Shown in pieces: positions 1 through 7,586 of a stretch of DNA of 64,000 nucleotides (its first letter is position 1; each line of letters begins with the position of its first letter). Source of the DNA: Mucilaginibacter sabulilitoris (GTDB lineage Bacteria; Bacteroidota; Bacteroidia; Sphingobacteriales; Sphingobacteriaceae). The position numbers were made by a program, and so were the translations under genes. The stretch is taken from positions 6,634,001 through 6,698,000 of the forward strand of contig NZ_CP139558.1 in NCBI RefSeq assembly GCF_034262375.1, read 5' to 3'. Below the pieces are notes generated by a model. The model was given only the letters and a program-made list of their open reading frames with translations, made no database searches and was not told the origin of the DNA.

Positions 1-329
1 GCAAATTGGTTGATTTGTATCCTGAACCTAAACTGGAAATACACCCGGAACTTGCGCTGAAATATGGAATTAAACAAAATGAACTGGTGCAGGTAACCAC
101 TCGCCGTGGTACAGATGAGTTTCCGGCTAACATTGTAGAAACTATCCGTACCGATACCGTATTTTTACCTTACCATTGGCCTGGCAAAAAGTCGGCAAAT
201 CAGTTTACACCGGCAACGCTCGATCCGGTATCAAAAATTCCGGAGTTTAAAGTTTGCGCCTGTAATCTAAAGGCAACAGGTGTTATATCACCGCCATCAA
301 CAGCGTCAGGTGCGTATGCAAGTATTTAA
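1..329 (+). CDS. Molybdopterin oxidoreductase catalytic subunit, C-terminal end (partial)
   Basis: The gene enters from the left edge; the reading frame is open from base 3 and ends at TAA 327-329. About 109 residues are visible. They match the C-terminal molybdopterin-dinucleotide-binding barrel of the DMSO reductase superfamily (nitrate reductase / formate dehydrogenase type): a stretch of the form 'VFLPYHWPG', then 'DPVSKIPEFKVCA', which is the usual end of these enzymes. The protein would carry the Mo-bisMGD cofactor and do the two-electron substrate chemistry. Which substrate (nitrate, formate or other) cannot be read from the tail. It is followed 25 nt later by a ferredoxin-type subunit and a Rieske protein, so electrons probably pass between these partners and the quinone pool. 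The TTG at base 6 is not a real start. Confidence 0.85.
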   Translation, partial: KLVDLYPEPKLEIHPELALKYGIKQNELVQVTTRRGTDEFPANIVETIRTDTVFLPYHWPGKKSANQFTPATLDPVSKIPEFKVCACNLKATGVISPPSTASGAYASI

Positions 330-354
330 TAAATTGTAACCTAAAATTATAAAT

Positions 355-924
355 ATGCCCGTAACCAATTATAGAACAGATCAGGAGTTCTTTGTAGACA
401 TGCAAAGATGTATCGGATGTAAAGCCTGTGAAATGGCTTGTTCAGAATGCGAAACAAACGGACACGAGTCTATGATCCATGTCAATTATATTGACCGTGC
501 GGTTACTGTGCAAACCACCGTTCAGGTTTGTATGCACTGTGACGATCCGGTTTGTGCCAATGTTTGTCCGGCAGATGCTATAACCAAAGATGAATTTGGT
601 GTGGTGCATACGGCTAATACAGCACGGTGTATTGGGTGTTCAAACTGTGTGATGGCATGTCCTTTTGGAGTACCGCAAAAAAAAGAAACGTATGACCTGA
701 TGATGAAATGTAATATGTGTTACGACAGAACCAGTGCCGGCAAAAAACCGATGTGCGCCACCGTTTGCCCAACACAAGCATTATATTATGGCACCAGAGA
801 GGAGATCGCGAAAATGCGTCCTAACAGTACGCCTGTAAACAATTTTATTTTCGGGAAAGAGAGTGTGAGCACCAAGGTAAATATTATGATGCCTAAAGGA
901 AGTACCTCATTAATTATAGATTGA
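355..924 (+). CDS. 4Fe-4S dicluster ferredoxin-type electron transfer subunit (NrfC/HybA/DmsB-like)
   Basis: A 189-residue protein with four cysteine groups typical of four [4Fe-4S] clusters: CIGCKACEMAC, CMHCDDPVCANVCP, CIGCSNCVMACP and CNMCYDRTSAGKKPMCATVCP. This arrangement is that of the electron-relay subunits of molybdopterin enzymes such as DmsB, NrfC and FdnH. It has no signal peptide or membrane segment of its own, so it is either cytoplasmic or carried by the catalytic partner. The start ATG at 355 gives the family length. It lies 25 nt after the catalytic subunit and 8 nt before the Rieske gene, so the three are surely co-transcribed. The likely role is to pass electrons between the Mo subunit and the Rieske protein or quinones. 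Confidence 0.9.
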   Translation: MPVTNYRTDQEFFVDMQRCIGCKACEMACSECETNGHESMIHVNYIDRAVTVQTTVQVCMHCDDPVCANVCPADAITKDEFGVVHTANTARCIGCSNCVMACPFGVPQKKETYDLMMKCNMCYDRTSAGKKPMCATVCPTQALYYGTREEIAKMRPNSTPVNNFIFGKESVSTKVNIMMPKGSTSLIID

Positions 925-932
925 TATAATTT

Positions 933-1469
933 ATGGCAACCGATAAAAAGGACAATCACTGGAAAGAAGATTTTCCGGTGTATCAGCTTGAATCTACCCA
1001 GGTAAGCCGGCGTGATTTTGCAAAATTTTTATGCCTCGTATCTGGTGGGTTGGCCGTTGGAAGCGGATATGTTGCTATAAAGGCTAATTTTTTTCCTCCT
1101 GAGAAAATTGCAGGCGAACATTTTGTCTGTAAAAAATATGAACTCCCGGTAGGCGGCACCCGCTCGTTTGTTATTGCCGGCAGTACCATTCCTTATATCC
1201 TTATTCGCATGGAAAATAATGAGTTCAGGGCATATGAACAAAAATGTACACATTTATCGTGCGCGGTTTTTTATAAACCCGGAAGCGGGAAAATCGAATG
1301 TCCCTGTCATAATGGTTTATTCGACGCTTTTACGGGCGAAGTGCTTGCCGGCCCGCCACCCCGGCCGTTACCCCGTTTAGAGGTAGTGATTAAAGGCGAA
1401 GAAATATTTGTTAAAGATTTTAAATCTGACAAGGAAAATTCAGAAAGAAGTAATCATTCGGCAACATAA
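933..1469 (+). CDS. Rieske [2Fe-2S] protein with Tat-type N-terminal anchor
   Basis: 178 residues. Near residue 25 is a twin-arginine motif (SRRDFAKF) followed by a hydrophobic stretch, as in Tat-exported, N-terminally anchored Rieske proteins. The Rieske cluster ligands are plain: CTHLSC near residue 104 and CPCHNGLF near residue 122 (two Cys, two His, plus the second Cys of each loop for the stabilising disulfide). The spacing between the loops is short, as in ubiquinol-type and soluble Rieske proteins. After the fold there is a poorly conserved tail of about 20 residues. The gene is 8 nt downstream of the ferredoxin subunit. A membrane-anchored Rieske partner in a molybdoenzyme operon suggests periplasmic electron exchange, but the direction of electron flow is inference. 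Confidence 0.9.
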   Translation: MATDKKDNHWKEDFPVYQLESTQVSRRDFAKFLCLVSGGLAVGSGYVAIKANFFPPEKIAGEHFVCKKYELPVGGTRSFVIAGSTIPYILIRMENNEFRAYEQKCTHLSCAVFYKPGSGKIECPCHNGLFDAFTGEVLAGPPPRPLPRLEVVIKGEEIFVKDFKSDKENSERSNHSAT

Positions 1470-1501
1470 GTCGTCTGCATTATAAAATTATAATTTAGGT
1501 T

Positions 1502-1747
1502 ATGAGTAATTTTCGCGAAGCCCAAAATCAGGCACATCCCAATAAAACCAGTACACTTATGCTGGCGCTGATCGTTATATTGATTTTAAATGTGAGTATC
1601 CAGATATGGTTATTATATACGGCTTTGAACAACGCGCTGGAAGAAAATGCAGATATCGCTTTTCCTTCCTTTATTGCGTCTTTTGTTCTTTTTTTAATCG
1701 GCTTTGGCTGGTTGTACTTTTTGCCGTTGGGTCCACGAAAAATATAG
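1502..1747 (+). CDS. Small two-helix membrane protein of the molybdoenzyme operon
   Basis: 81 residues with two clear transmembrane helices (about residues 18-42 and 55-76) joined by a short acidic loop (LEENAD); the N-terminal 15 residues are polar. I do not recognise a named family with certainty. It starts 32 nt after the Rieske gene on the same strand and is the last gene before a strand switch, so it is probably co-transcribed with the molybdoenzyme subunits and may help anchor or assemble the complex in the inner membrane. The ORF in another frame at 1606-1824 is a shadow. Confidence 0.65.
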   Translation: MSNFREAQNQAHPNKTSTLMLALIVILILNVSIQIWLLYTALNNALEENADIAFPSFIASFVLFLIGFGWLYFLPLGPRKI

Positions 1748-1834
1748 CGATGTTACAATTAAATCGTTACCAAATATGCACCGGGCCTTTGGTTTGCCTG
1801 CGCGCCGGCGCACCTGTTAATTAGCCTGGTAGAA

Positions 1835-4267
1835 TTATTTTATGGTTAATAATATACCTGCCGATTTAAGGCTGCCCGAACTGAATTGCACCTGCACACT
1901 CCCCGGCTTACCAGAAGTTTGTACATAGGCTAATAAACGCCCGTGCAACAACTTTCTTTGACTTGCCTGGTAACTTTCATGGCTACTATTGCTACCGTTT
2001 TCCAGTCCCAGTAATTTACCCGGACCAATAACGGATACTGTTACCTCATCATCAGCAGTAAATACTTGGTTACCATTTTTATCGATAATATACACCTCAA
2101 TTTGGCTAAGCCCTTTTAATTTATTACTAAATACAATATTGTCAGGTATCGCCTTAAGCTGGTATGGGTCTCCGGCTGTTTTTATAGAGTTGTTGCACAC
2201 CTCAATGCCATTATTATACCCTTTAACTAAAAGTTCGCCAGGTTGGTAATCCACCTCCCATGAAGGCACGTGCCCCCTTGATGCGCTACGCGATTGTTTT
2301 CCCAGCGAACGGCCATTCAAAAACAGCTCCGTTTCCTGACAATTGGTAAAACAATCAACTCTTATTTTACTACCAGGGCTCCAATTCCATACAGGTTCGG
2401 CCGTACGATGACTCCAAATACCTTTATCATCAGTTTTTGTAATTTCCCGGGCGCCTACGTAAACCATTGGTTTAGCAGACCAAAGACTTTGCCTATAAAA
2501 ATATTCAGGCTTTTTAAAGCTAGCTAAATCAATAAGACCAGCTCCATTACTGCGCTGTGGCCATTTCCCTGCTTCGCCAAGGTAATCTATCCCCGTCCAC
2601 AGATATTGAGCCGAAATGTACTCATTACTATCAACAGCGTTCCAGGCTTGTTGCTGCATTCCATTTTCACTGCCATAAATTATACGGTTGGGATACTTTT
2701 TATGATCATCAGCGTAGCGGTATTCCTGGTAATTATAACCTACAACATCCAATACATCTGGGTAACCAACCTCATTCGACATAACTACCCCAGCCAACGC
2801 GGCAGTTACCGGACGCGTTTCATCAACTGCCTTTACTGCTTTAACCAATTGTTTGGCTATTGGAGTTAGGTTACTGGCAGCAGGATGATCGGCTAAATAG
2901 CCTTTACCGTATATCTGCGGGTTACGCCCGGTATTTAATACTTCATGTGTATAAGGATCATTAGGGTAATCTATTTCATTACCAATACTCCACATGATGA
3001 TAGAGGGATGGTTGCGAGCTCTCAGCACCATATCACTGATATCACGATTGGCCCACTCTTTGAAATATTCATGATAGCCGTTTTTGGAAGGTGTGCCTAC
3101 ATTCCAGCCTGCCACCCATTTATTTTTTCCTACTTCCCATTCGTCAAAGGCCTCATCCATTACCAAAAAACCCATCTTGTCGCACAAGTCATACAGATAA
3201 TCAGCATGCGGATTATGGCTGAGCCTAAGTGAGTTTACCCCGGCATCTTTTAATATTTTAAGCCGGCGAACCCAGACCTCCGGCGGAACCGCTACACCAA
3301 GGGCGCCTGCATCATCATGGATACATACCCCTGTCAGCTTTGTACTTTTATCATTTAAAAAGAAACCTTTATCCTTATCAAAACGGATGCTGCGGATCCC
3401 TACATGTTGTGTTACCTCATCAATCTGTTTGCCGTTACGACTAACCGATACCTGAAGTTTATAAAGGTAAGGTGTTTCTGTATCCCACAACTGAGGAGAT
3501 GTAATCTGCTGATCAAATTCTAATTCGCGCTTGCCGGTTTTTACCTGTATTTGTTTTTGTAAGGTCGCCGCTATTTTATTCTTATCATTTAACAGGTTCA
3601 TCTTCACGGTCACATTCGCATTTGCAGACGTACTGTTTGTAACATTTACTTTAACCTTCATGGTAGCCTGACCTGCCGATACCTGAGGAGTGGAAAATGC
3701 CACATCCCACAGACCTATATGTACCGGATTTTTAACAACGAGATAAACATTACGATAAATGCCCGAACCTGTATACCATCTTGAATCGGCAAACTCACTG
3801 TGATCAACCTTTACTGCTATCGTATTTTTACCTTTTAAATTTAAATAAGGGCTGAGTTCATATTGAAATGGAATAAAACCATTGGGACGTTTGCCTAAAT
3901 AATGCCCGTTTATCCATACCTCGCTATTTTTATATACTCCGTCAAAATAAATATACACCTGCTTGTCCTGCCATTTGCTACTGCCTGCAAAGCTTTTTTT
4001 GTACCATCCTATGCCACCGGGTAAATACCCTGTAGCACTCGCCCATTTGTCACTAAAAGGGCCTTCAATACTCCAATCGTGTGGCAAATCAATCATTTTC
4101 CACTGAGTTTCGGAGGCGAGGCCATTAATTCCAGTGCTGATATCGGCATTGTGAAACTCCCAGGCCGAATTAAATAAAACGGGCTTACCTGTACCCTGCG
4201 CTCTCAGTGCGCAAGGCAATAATATCAAACATGTAAAAAAAAGGAATAGGTAGATTTTATTTTTCAT
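1835..4267 (-). CDS. Glycoside hydrolase family 2 (beta-galactosidase type) with DUF4982-like C-terminus
   Basis: About 810 residues. I place the start at ATG 4267, which opens a classic Sec signal peptide (MKNKIYLFLFF... ending before Gln); the longer frame to 4291 uses TTG overlapping the upstream stop. Domains in order: GH2 sugar-binding jelly roll (about 30-170), Ig-like domain (about 190-290), catalytic TIM barrel (about 295-590) with acid/base Glu in WSIGNEID (near 430) and nucleophile Glu in IYGSENG (near 533), then DUF4982-like and Big domains typical of Bacteroidota GH2 enzymes. It is exported, probably periplasmic. It lies 20 nt after the GH30 gene in PUL1, so it should remove terminal beta-linked sugars, probably galactose, from oligosaccharides made by GH30. 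The exact specificity is inferred. Confidence 0.88.
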   Translation of the reverse strand: MKNKIYLFLFFTCLILLPCALRAQGTGKPVLFNSAWEFHNADISTGINGLASETQWKMIDLPHDWSIEGPFSDKWASATGYLPGGIGWYKKSFAGSSKWQDKQVYIYFDGVYKNSEVWINGHYLGKRPNGFIPFQYELSPYLNLKGKNTIAVKVDHSEFADSRWYTGSGIYRNVYLVVKNPVHIGLWDVAFSTPQVSAGQATMKVKVNVTNSTSANANVTVKMNLLNDKNKIAATLQKQIQVKTGKRELEFDQQITSPQLWDTETPYLYKLQVSVSRNGKQIDEVTQHVGIRSIRFDKDKGFFLNDKSTKLTGVCIHDDAGALGVAVPPEVWVRRLKILKDAGVNSLRLSHNPHADYLYDLCDKMGFLVMDEAFDEWEVGKNKWVAGWNVGTPSKNGYHEYFKEWANRDISDMVLRARNHPSIIMWSIGNEIDYPNDPYTHEVLNTGRNPQIYGKGYLADHPAASNLTPIAKQLVKAVKAVDETRPVTAALAGVVMSNEVGYPDVLDVVGYNYQEYRYADDHKKYPNRIIYGSENGMQQQAWNAVDSNEYISAQYLWTGIDYLGEAGKWPQRSNGAGLIDLASFKKPEYFYRQSLWSAKPMVYVGAREITKTDDKGIWSHRTAEPVWNWSPGSKIRVDCFTNCQETELFLNGRSLGKQSRSASRGHVPSWEVDYQPGELLVKGYNNGIEVCNNSIKTAGDPYQLKAIPDNIVFSNKLKGLSQIEVYIIDKNGNQVFTADDEVTVSVIGPGKLLGLENGSNSSHESYQASQRKLLHGRLLAYVQTSGKPGSVQVQFSSGSLKSAGILLTIK

Positions 4268-4287
4268 TAGTGGTAGATATATAATAT

Positions 4288-5820
4288 TCAATTTTTGATA
4301 ATTCCCGTAAGCGTTATAATAGAGCGTGCCGGAACAACGTTTTCTGCCGTTGATATTTTACCAGCTTTAAGTTCATCAGTTTCTGATGTAAGGTAAGAAG
4401 TGTTGAAGTGTATATCAGCAATATTGGTATTAAATATGGTCATTACATCCTCGTGCGTCGGATTGACAATAACAACGGTGAAATTTTTTCCATTTTTAAA
4501 TGCCGAAACCCGAAGGGCGCTATTTTTTACCGATGAAACCCCGGCATCAACCCGTATAGCACCTGGCCTTACGAACCTGCTATAGTTGCCCATAGCCCAA
4601 AGCATTTTACTGACGTAAAAATCACCATCCGTTTTATGCTTATCAACGTAGATGAGGCCGTCCTTATAATCATAGGCAGAAATAGCGGTCCACCATTGCC
4701 ACGCCGAAGCATTGGCTACAGTAAGATCGGTATGGATCACCGAAGCCAGATAAAGGGCCGCATTTATGCCCAAATCGCGTTTGTTACCGTCTATTTCGCC
4801 TGCATTATCACCTAAAATACAATATTCCGACTGCCAGAAATCCAAATCCTTTATTGTCGCTATACTATCGGCCAGCATCCCTCGCGCTTTCAAAGCCGCC
4901 GTTGCAGGAGATGTAGTAAAATAACTGTGTGCTGCTATGGTTTTACTTACCCCCGGCAAGTTGCCAATATAATTTGCGGATTCCGGTTTAAAGAAGTCAT
5001 TTATCTGGTTTCCTTTGCCTGGCTTATCCCCGGCGGTATACAAATAATTAATGCTCCCCGCCTCTCCAATGATAATTTTGGAACCGATTCTATGATTTAC
5101 AAATTCCTTGCTTATTGCTGTTGCAATACCCGCCATTTCGGTATTGGTATATGGGCAACCTTCTTGTCCGCCATCGCTCCAATCCCACTGTGGCTCATTT
5201 ATCGGGCTTATATAATCAAATGAAACCGAACTTACCTTCTCCACTCCTTTTACAACATTTGCCAGGAATGTGGCAAAGGCGCCGTATTTATCAGTACCGA
5301 TGTTAACCTTACCCCCATCTGTATATGCTTTACCGTTTAAGGTATATTGTACCGGCGGACTATTACTAAATCCTAAAAACTGGTTTACTCCTCGGTTTTT
5401 GGCTGCCTTTAAAAACCATAGCTGTCCTGCCTGGCTTTCCCAGTTATAACTACCGTTATTATTTAAAAACGACCCGGCACGGCGCCACTCATCTTTAATA
5501 CCGCTTTGATCTGCCTGTTGGCTGCTGCCTGCGCCTATGTTGAAGCGCCATAATGACAAGCCTATACCCTTTGGCGAACCATTGACGTAATTATCCTGGC
5601 TAAAAAGCAGATCAGCAATTTTATTCCGTTTATCATCGGGCCAGTTGCCTACAAACTGGCATGACCATGCATCAGACGCGCCGAAGTTGGCGATGGTTTG
5701 ATAAGTTTTTGAAAAATCGATGTTAATAGTAACTTCCTTAGTTTGACTGCTTGCTAAAGGTATATTTAGCGCCATAACAACAAATACAGGAAGCAATCTT
5801 TTTATAATAAATTTTAGCAT
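4288..5820 (-). CDS. Glycoside hydrolase family 30, probable endo-beta-1,6-galactanase
   Basis: 510 residues with a signal peptide (ends near ALA-SSQ, residue 25). The fold is that of GH30: N-terminal 'IDFSKTYQTIANFGASDAW', catalytic acid/base Glu in SPINEPQWDW (near residue 209), nucleophile Glu in DFWQSEYCIL (near residue 328), and a C-terminal beta domain with a 'RPGAIRVDA' stretch. The 'W...NEPQWDW..GGQEGCPY' environment resembles beta-1,6-galactanases of GH30 rather than glucocerebrosidases or xylanases; that subfamily call is from memory of the family. It follows susD across a strong hairpin (5836-5867) and precedes the GH2 gene by 20 nt. It probably cleaves beta-1,6-galactan side chains of type II arabinogalactan. 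Confidence 0.85.
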   Translation of the reverse strand: MLKFIIKRLLPVFVVMALNIPLASSQTKEVTINIDFSKTYQTIANFGASDAWSCQFVGNWPDDKRNKIADLLFSQDNYVNGSPKGIGLSLWRFNIGAGSSQQADQSGIKDEWRRAGSFLNNNGSYNWESQAGQLWFLKAAKNRGVNQFLGFSNSPPVQYTLNGKAYTDGGKVNIGTDKYGAFATFLANVVKGVEKVSSVSFDYISPINEPQWDWSDGGQEGCPYTNTEMAGIATAISKEFVNHRIGSKIIIGEAGSINYLYTAGDKPGKGNQINDFFKPESANYIGNLPGVSKTIAAHSYFTTSPATAALKARGMLADSIATIKDLDFWQSEYCILGDNAGEIDGNKRDLGINAALYLASVIHTDLTVANASAWQWWTAISAYDYKDGLIYVDKHKTDGDFYVSKMLWAMGNYSRFVRPGAIRVDAGVSSVKNSALRVSAFKNGKNFTVVIVNPTHEDVMTIFNTNIADIHFNTSYLTSETDELKAGKISTAENVVPARSIITLTGIIKN

Positions 5821-5835
5821 AATCAGGGTTTAGAT

Positions 5836-5867
5836 AAAAGGGGAGGAAAACAAGTTCCTCCCCTTTA
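5836..5867 (-). terminator. Hairpin/terminator between susD and GH30 (PUL1 attenuator)
   Basis: Perfect 13-bp arms AAAAGGGGAGGAA (5836-5848) and TTCCTCCCCTTTT (5855-5867) with a 6-nt loop; on the minus strand it ends in four T. It starts 10 nt after the SusD stop codon. It looks like a partial terminator that lets susC/susD outproduce the downstream hydrolases. Confidence 0.75.
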
Positions 5868-5876
5868 TAATGATGA

Positions 5877-7574
5877 TCAATAACCAGTGTTTTGCTGCAG
5901 CTGACCGCCCGATGCCTGGATCTCAGCCCTTGGTATTGGTAACCAATAATGCTTGGTTGCAAAGGCACGACCATCTAATGCTACTTTAGGAGTGTAAATA
6001 AAGCTTCCATTACTTTTCGTGATGATTATTCCGCCTGCCGGTTTATTTTCAGTAACCTCCGCAATTTTCCAGCGACGTACATCATAAAAACGATGCTCTT
6101 CAAATGCAAGCTCAACACGGCGTTCATAACGTACGGCATCGCGCATTTGCGATTGTGAAAGTCCGCTTGGCAGATCGGGCATGTTAATACCCGGACGAGA
6201 CCGGATCTGGTTAATAGCGGTACGTGCTGATAAGGTAGAACCTGCAGGAACCGCATCAGGCCCATAAGCTTCATTGGCAGCTTCGGCAAAATTTAATAGT
6301 ATTTCGGCGTAGCGGAAATATATCCATGGCTGGAAGCCAGCATTACCCCATGGGTTTTGAAGCGGATAAGCATCATTCATGAACTTTTTAAGATAATAGC
6401 CGGTTTTGGTAGTATTCCAATTATCAGGCCCATCTTTACTATCTTTTCCACCTGGTATAAAGGTCTCAATAGTTTGGCCTCTGTAAGTAGCGCCGTTGTA
6501 CAATACAGTAGCGGAAAATCTCGGATCGCGGTGTACATATGGGTTGTTAGCATCGTATCCCGAAGTTGGGTCGGTTATAGATTTGCCATTATCCATTTCA
6601 TAATCATCAACCAGGTTTTGAAGAGGGGTATTACCGGCCCAGCCACCATAACCGTTTGGCCCATTGGCTATTTCAAGATGCGTGTGATTTGCGTTTTTGG
6701 TGTACAGACGAGCAAAAATAGTTTCGTTGGTTTCATTTATCAAAAACAGGTTGTTATATCCGCCGGTATATATGCCATATTTATTCAGGCTGATAACTGC
6801 CTGTGCCGCGGTTACCGCGCTTGCCCAGGTGCCTGCATTGTACAATGGGCTTGCCGCGTAAAGCAACAGTCTTGATTTTAAAGCCAGCGCCGCCCCTTTA
6901 GTAGCACGACCTAAAAGCCAGGCACCATCATTATTTACAGGAAGTTTTGACGCGGCATCATCAAGCTGTGCAACAGCATAATCAATACTTTCCTTAATAC
7001 TTACCCTTTTAAACAGTGATGCATCCTGTAAGTTATCGGTAAGATTAGTCACTTTGTCGCTCATTAAAACAATACCACCGTAATTGCGGATGAGGTCCTG
7101 ATAGCGGAAAGCCCTTATAAATTTCAGTTCGCCTTCAATACGGGTTTTATGTGCCGGACTAAGCGGCATGTTTGGCAAAATGCTTAAAGCGTAATTGCAC
7201 TCCCTTATACTTCTGTAGCTGCGTCCCCAAAGTACACCCGCGCCCCCTAAATTTTCCGGAGCAAGTTGTCCTCTTTGCACAAGCCAGGTCGCGTCGTCAT
7301 TATTATAGATAGACTCATCAGTAAGTGAGCTCCACATACTGTATTCAAATCCGCGGCCAAAACCTGGGTTTGAGCCGTCACCTTCTTTATCTTGTAACCG
7401 CTCGCCAATATACCTGTTAGTTACAAATGCCTCGAAAACTGCTGTATCCGATTCTATGGCCGACGTTGCTATCCTATCCGTTGGCTGTACATTTAAAAGA
7501 TCTTTTTTACATGCTGTTATGCTGAGCGTACCGCCAATCATAAAATACAGCAAGGTTTTATATTTTAGTTTCAT
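5877..7574 (-). CDS. SusD/RagB family nutrient-binding outer-membrane lipoprotein (PUL1)
   Basis: 565 residues. The N-terminus is a lipoprotein signal with lipobox ending in LSITAC-KKD, so the mature Cys is near residue 22. The body has SusD features: helical TPR-like N-terminal half, 'RAFRYQDLIRNYGGIVL', the 'YFRYAEILLNFAEAANEAYG' helix, 'RYERRVELAFEEHRFYDVRRW', and the C-terminal 'LPIPRAEIQASGGQLQQNTGY' tail in which QNxGY-stop is the family signature. It caps the SusC channel and binds glycan on the cell surface. Its start is 12 nt after the susC stop, so the two are translationally close. A strong hairpin follows at once. Confidence 0.95.
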   Translation of the reverse strand: MKLKYKTLLYFMIGGTLSITACKKDLLNVQPTDRIATSAIESDTAVFEAFVTNRYIGERLQDKEGDGSNPGFGRGFEYSMWSSLTDESIYNNDDATWLVQRGQLAPENLGGAGVLWGRSYRSIRECNYALSILPNMPLSPAHKTRIEGELKFIRAFRYQDLIRNYGGIVLMSDKVTNLTDNLQDASLFKRVSIKESIDYAVAQLDDAASKLPVNNDGAWLLGRATKGAALALKSRLLLYAASPLYNAGTWASAVTAAQAVISLNKYGIYTGGYNNLFLINETNETIFARLYTKNANHTHLEIANGPNGYGGWAGNTPLQNLVDDYEMDNGKSITDPTSGYDANNPYVHRDPRFSATVLYNGATYRGQTIETFIPGGKDSKDGPDNWNTTKTGYYLKKFMNDAYPLQNPWGNAGFQPWIYFRYAEILLNFAEAANEAYGPDAVPAGSTLSARTAINQIRSRPGINMPDLPSGLSQSQMRDAVRYERRVELAFEEHRFYDVRRWKIAEVTENKPAGGIIITKSNGSFIYTPKVALDGRAFATKHYWLPIPRAEIQASGGQLQQNTGY

Positions 7575-7586
7575 TATCTGTCCTGA

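Noticed and set aside
4268..4291. Upstream TTG start for the PUL1 GH2 gene, overlapping the GH30 stop
   Set aside because: The internal ATG at 4267 opens a clean signal peptide; the extra eight residues would disturb it.
6357..6875. Plus-strand ORF of 172 codons inside susD of PUL1
   Set aside because: Antisense shadow of a well-supported gene; no start context and no family features.
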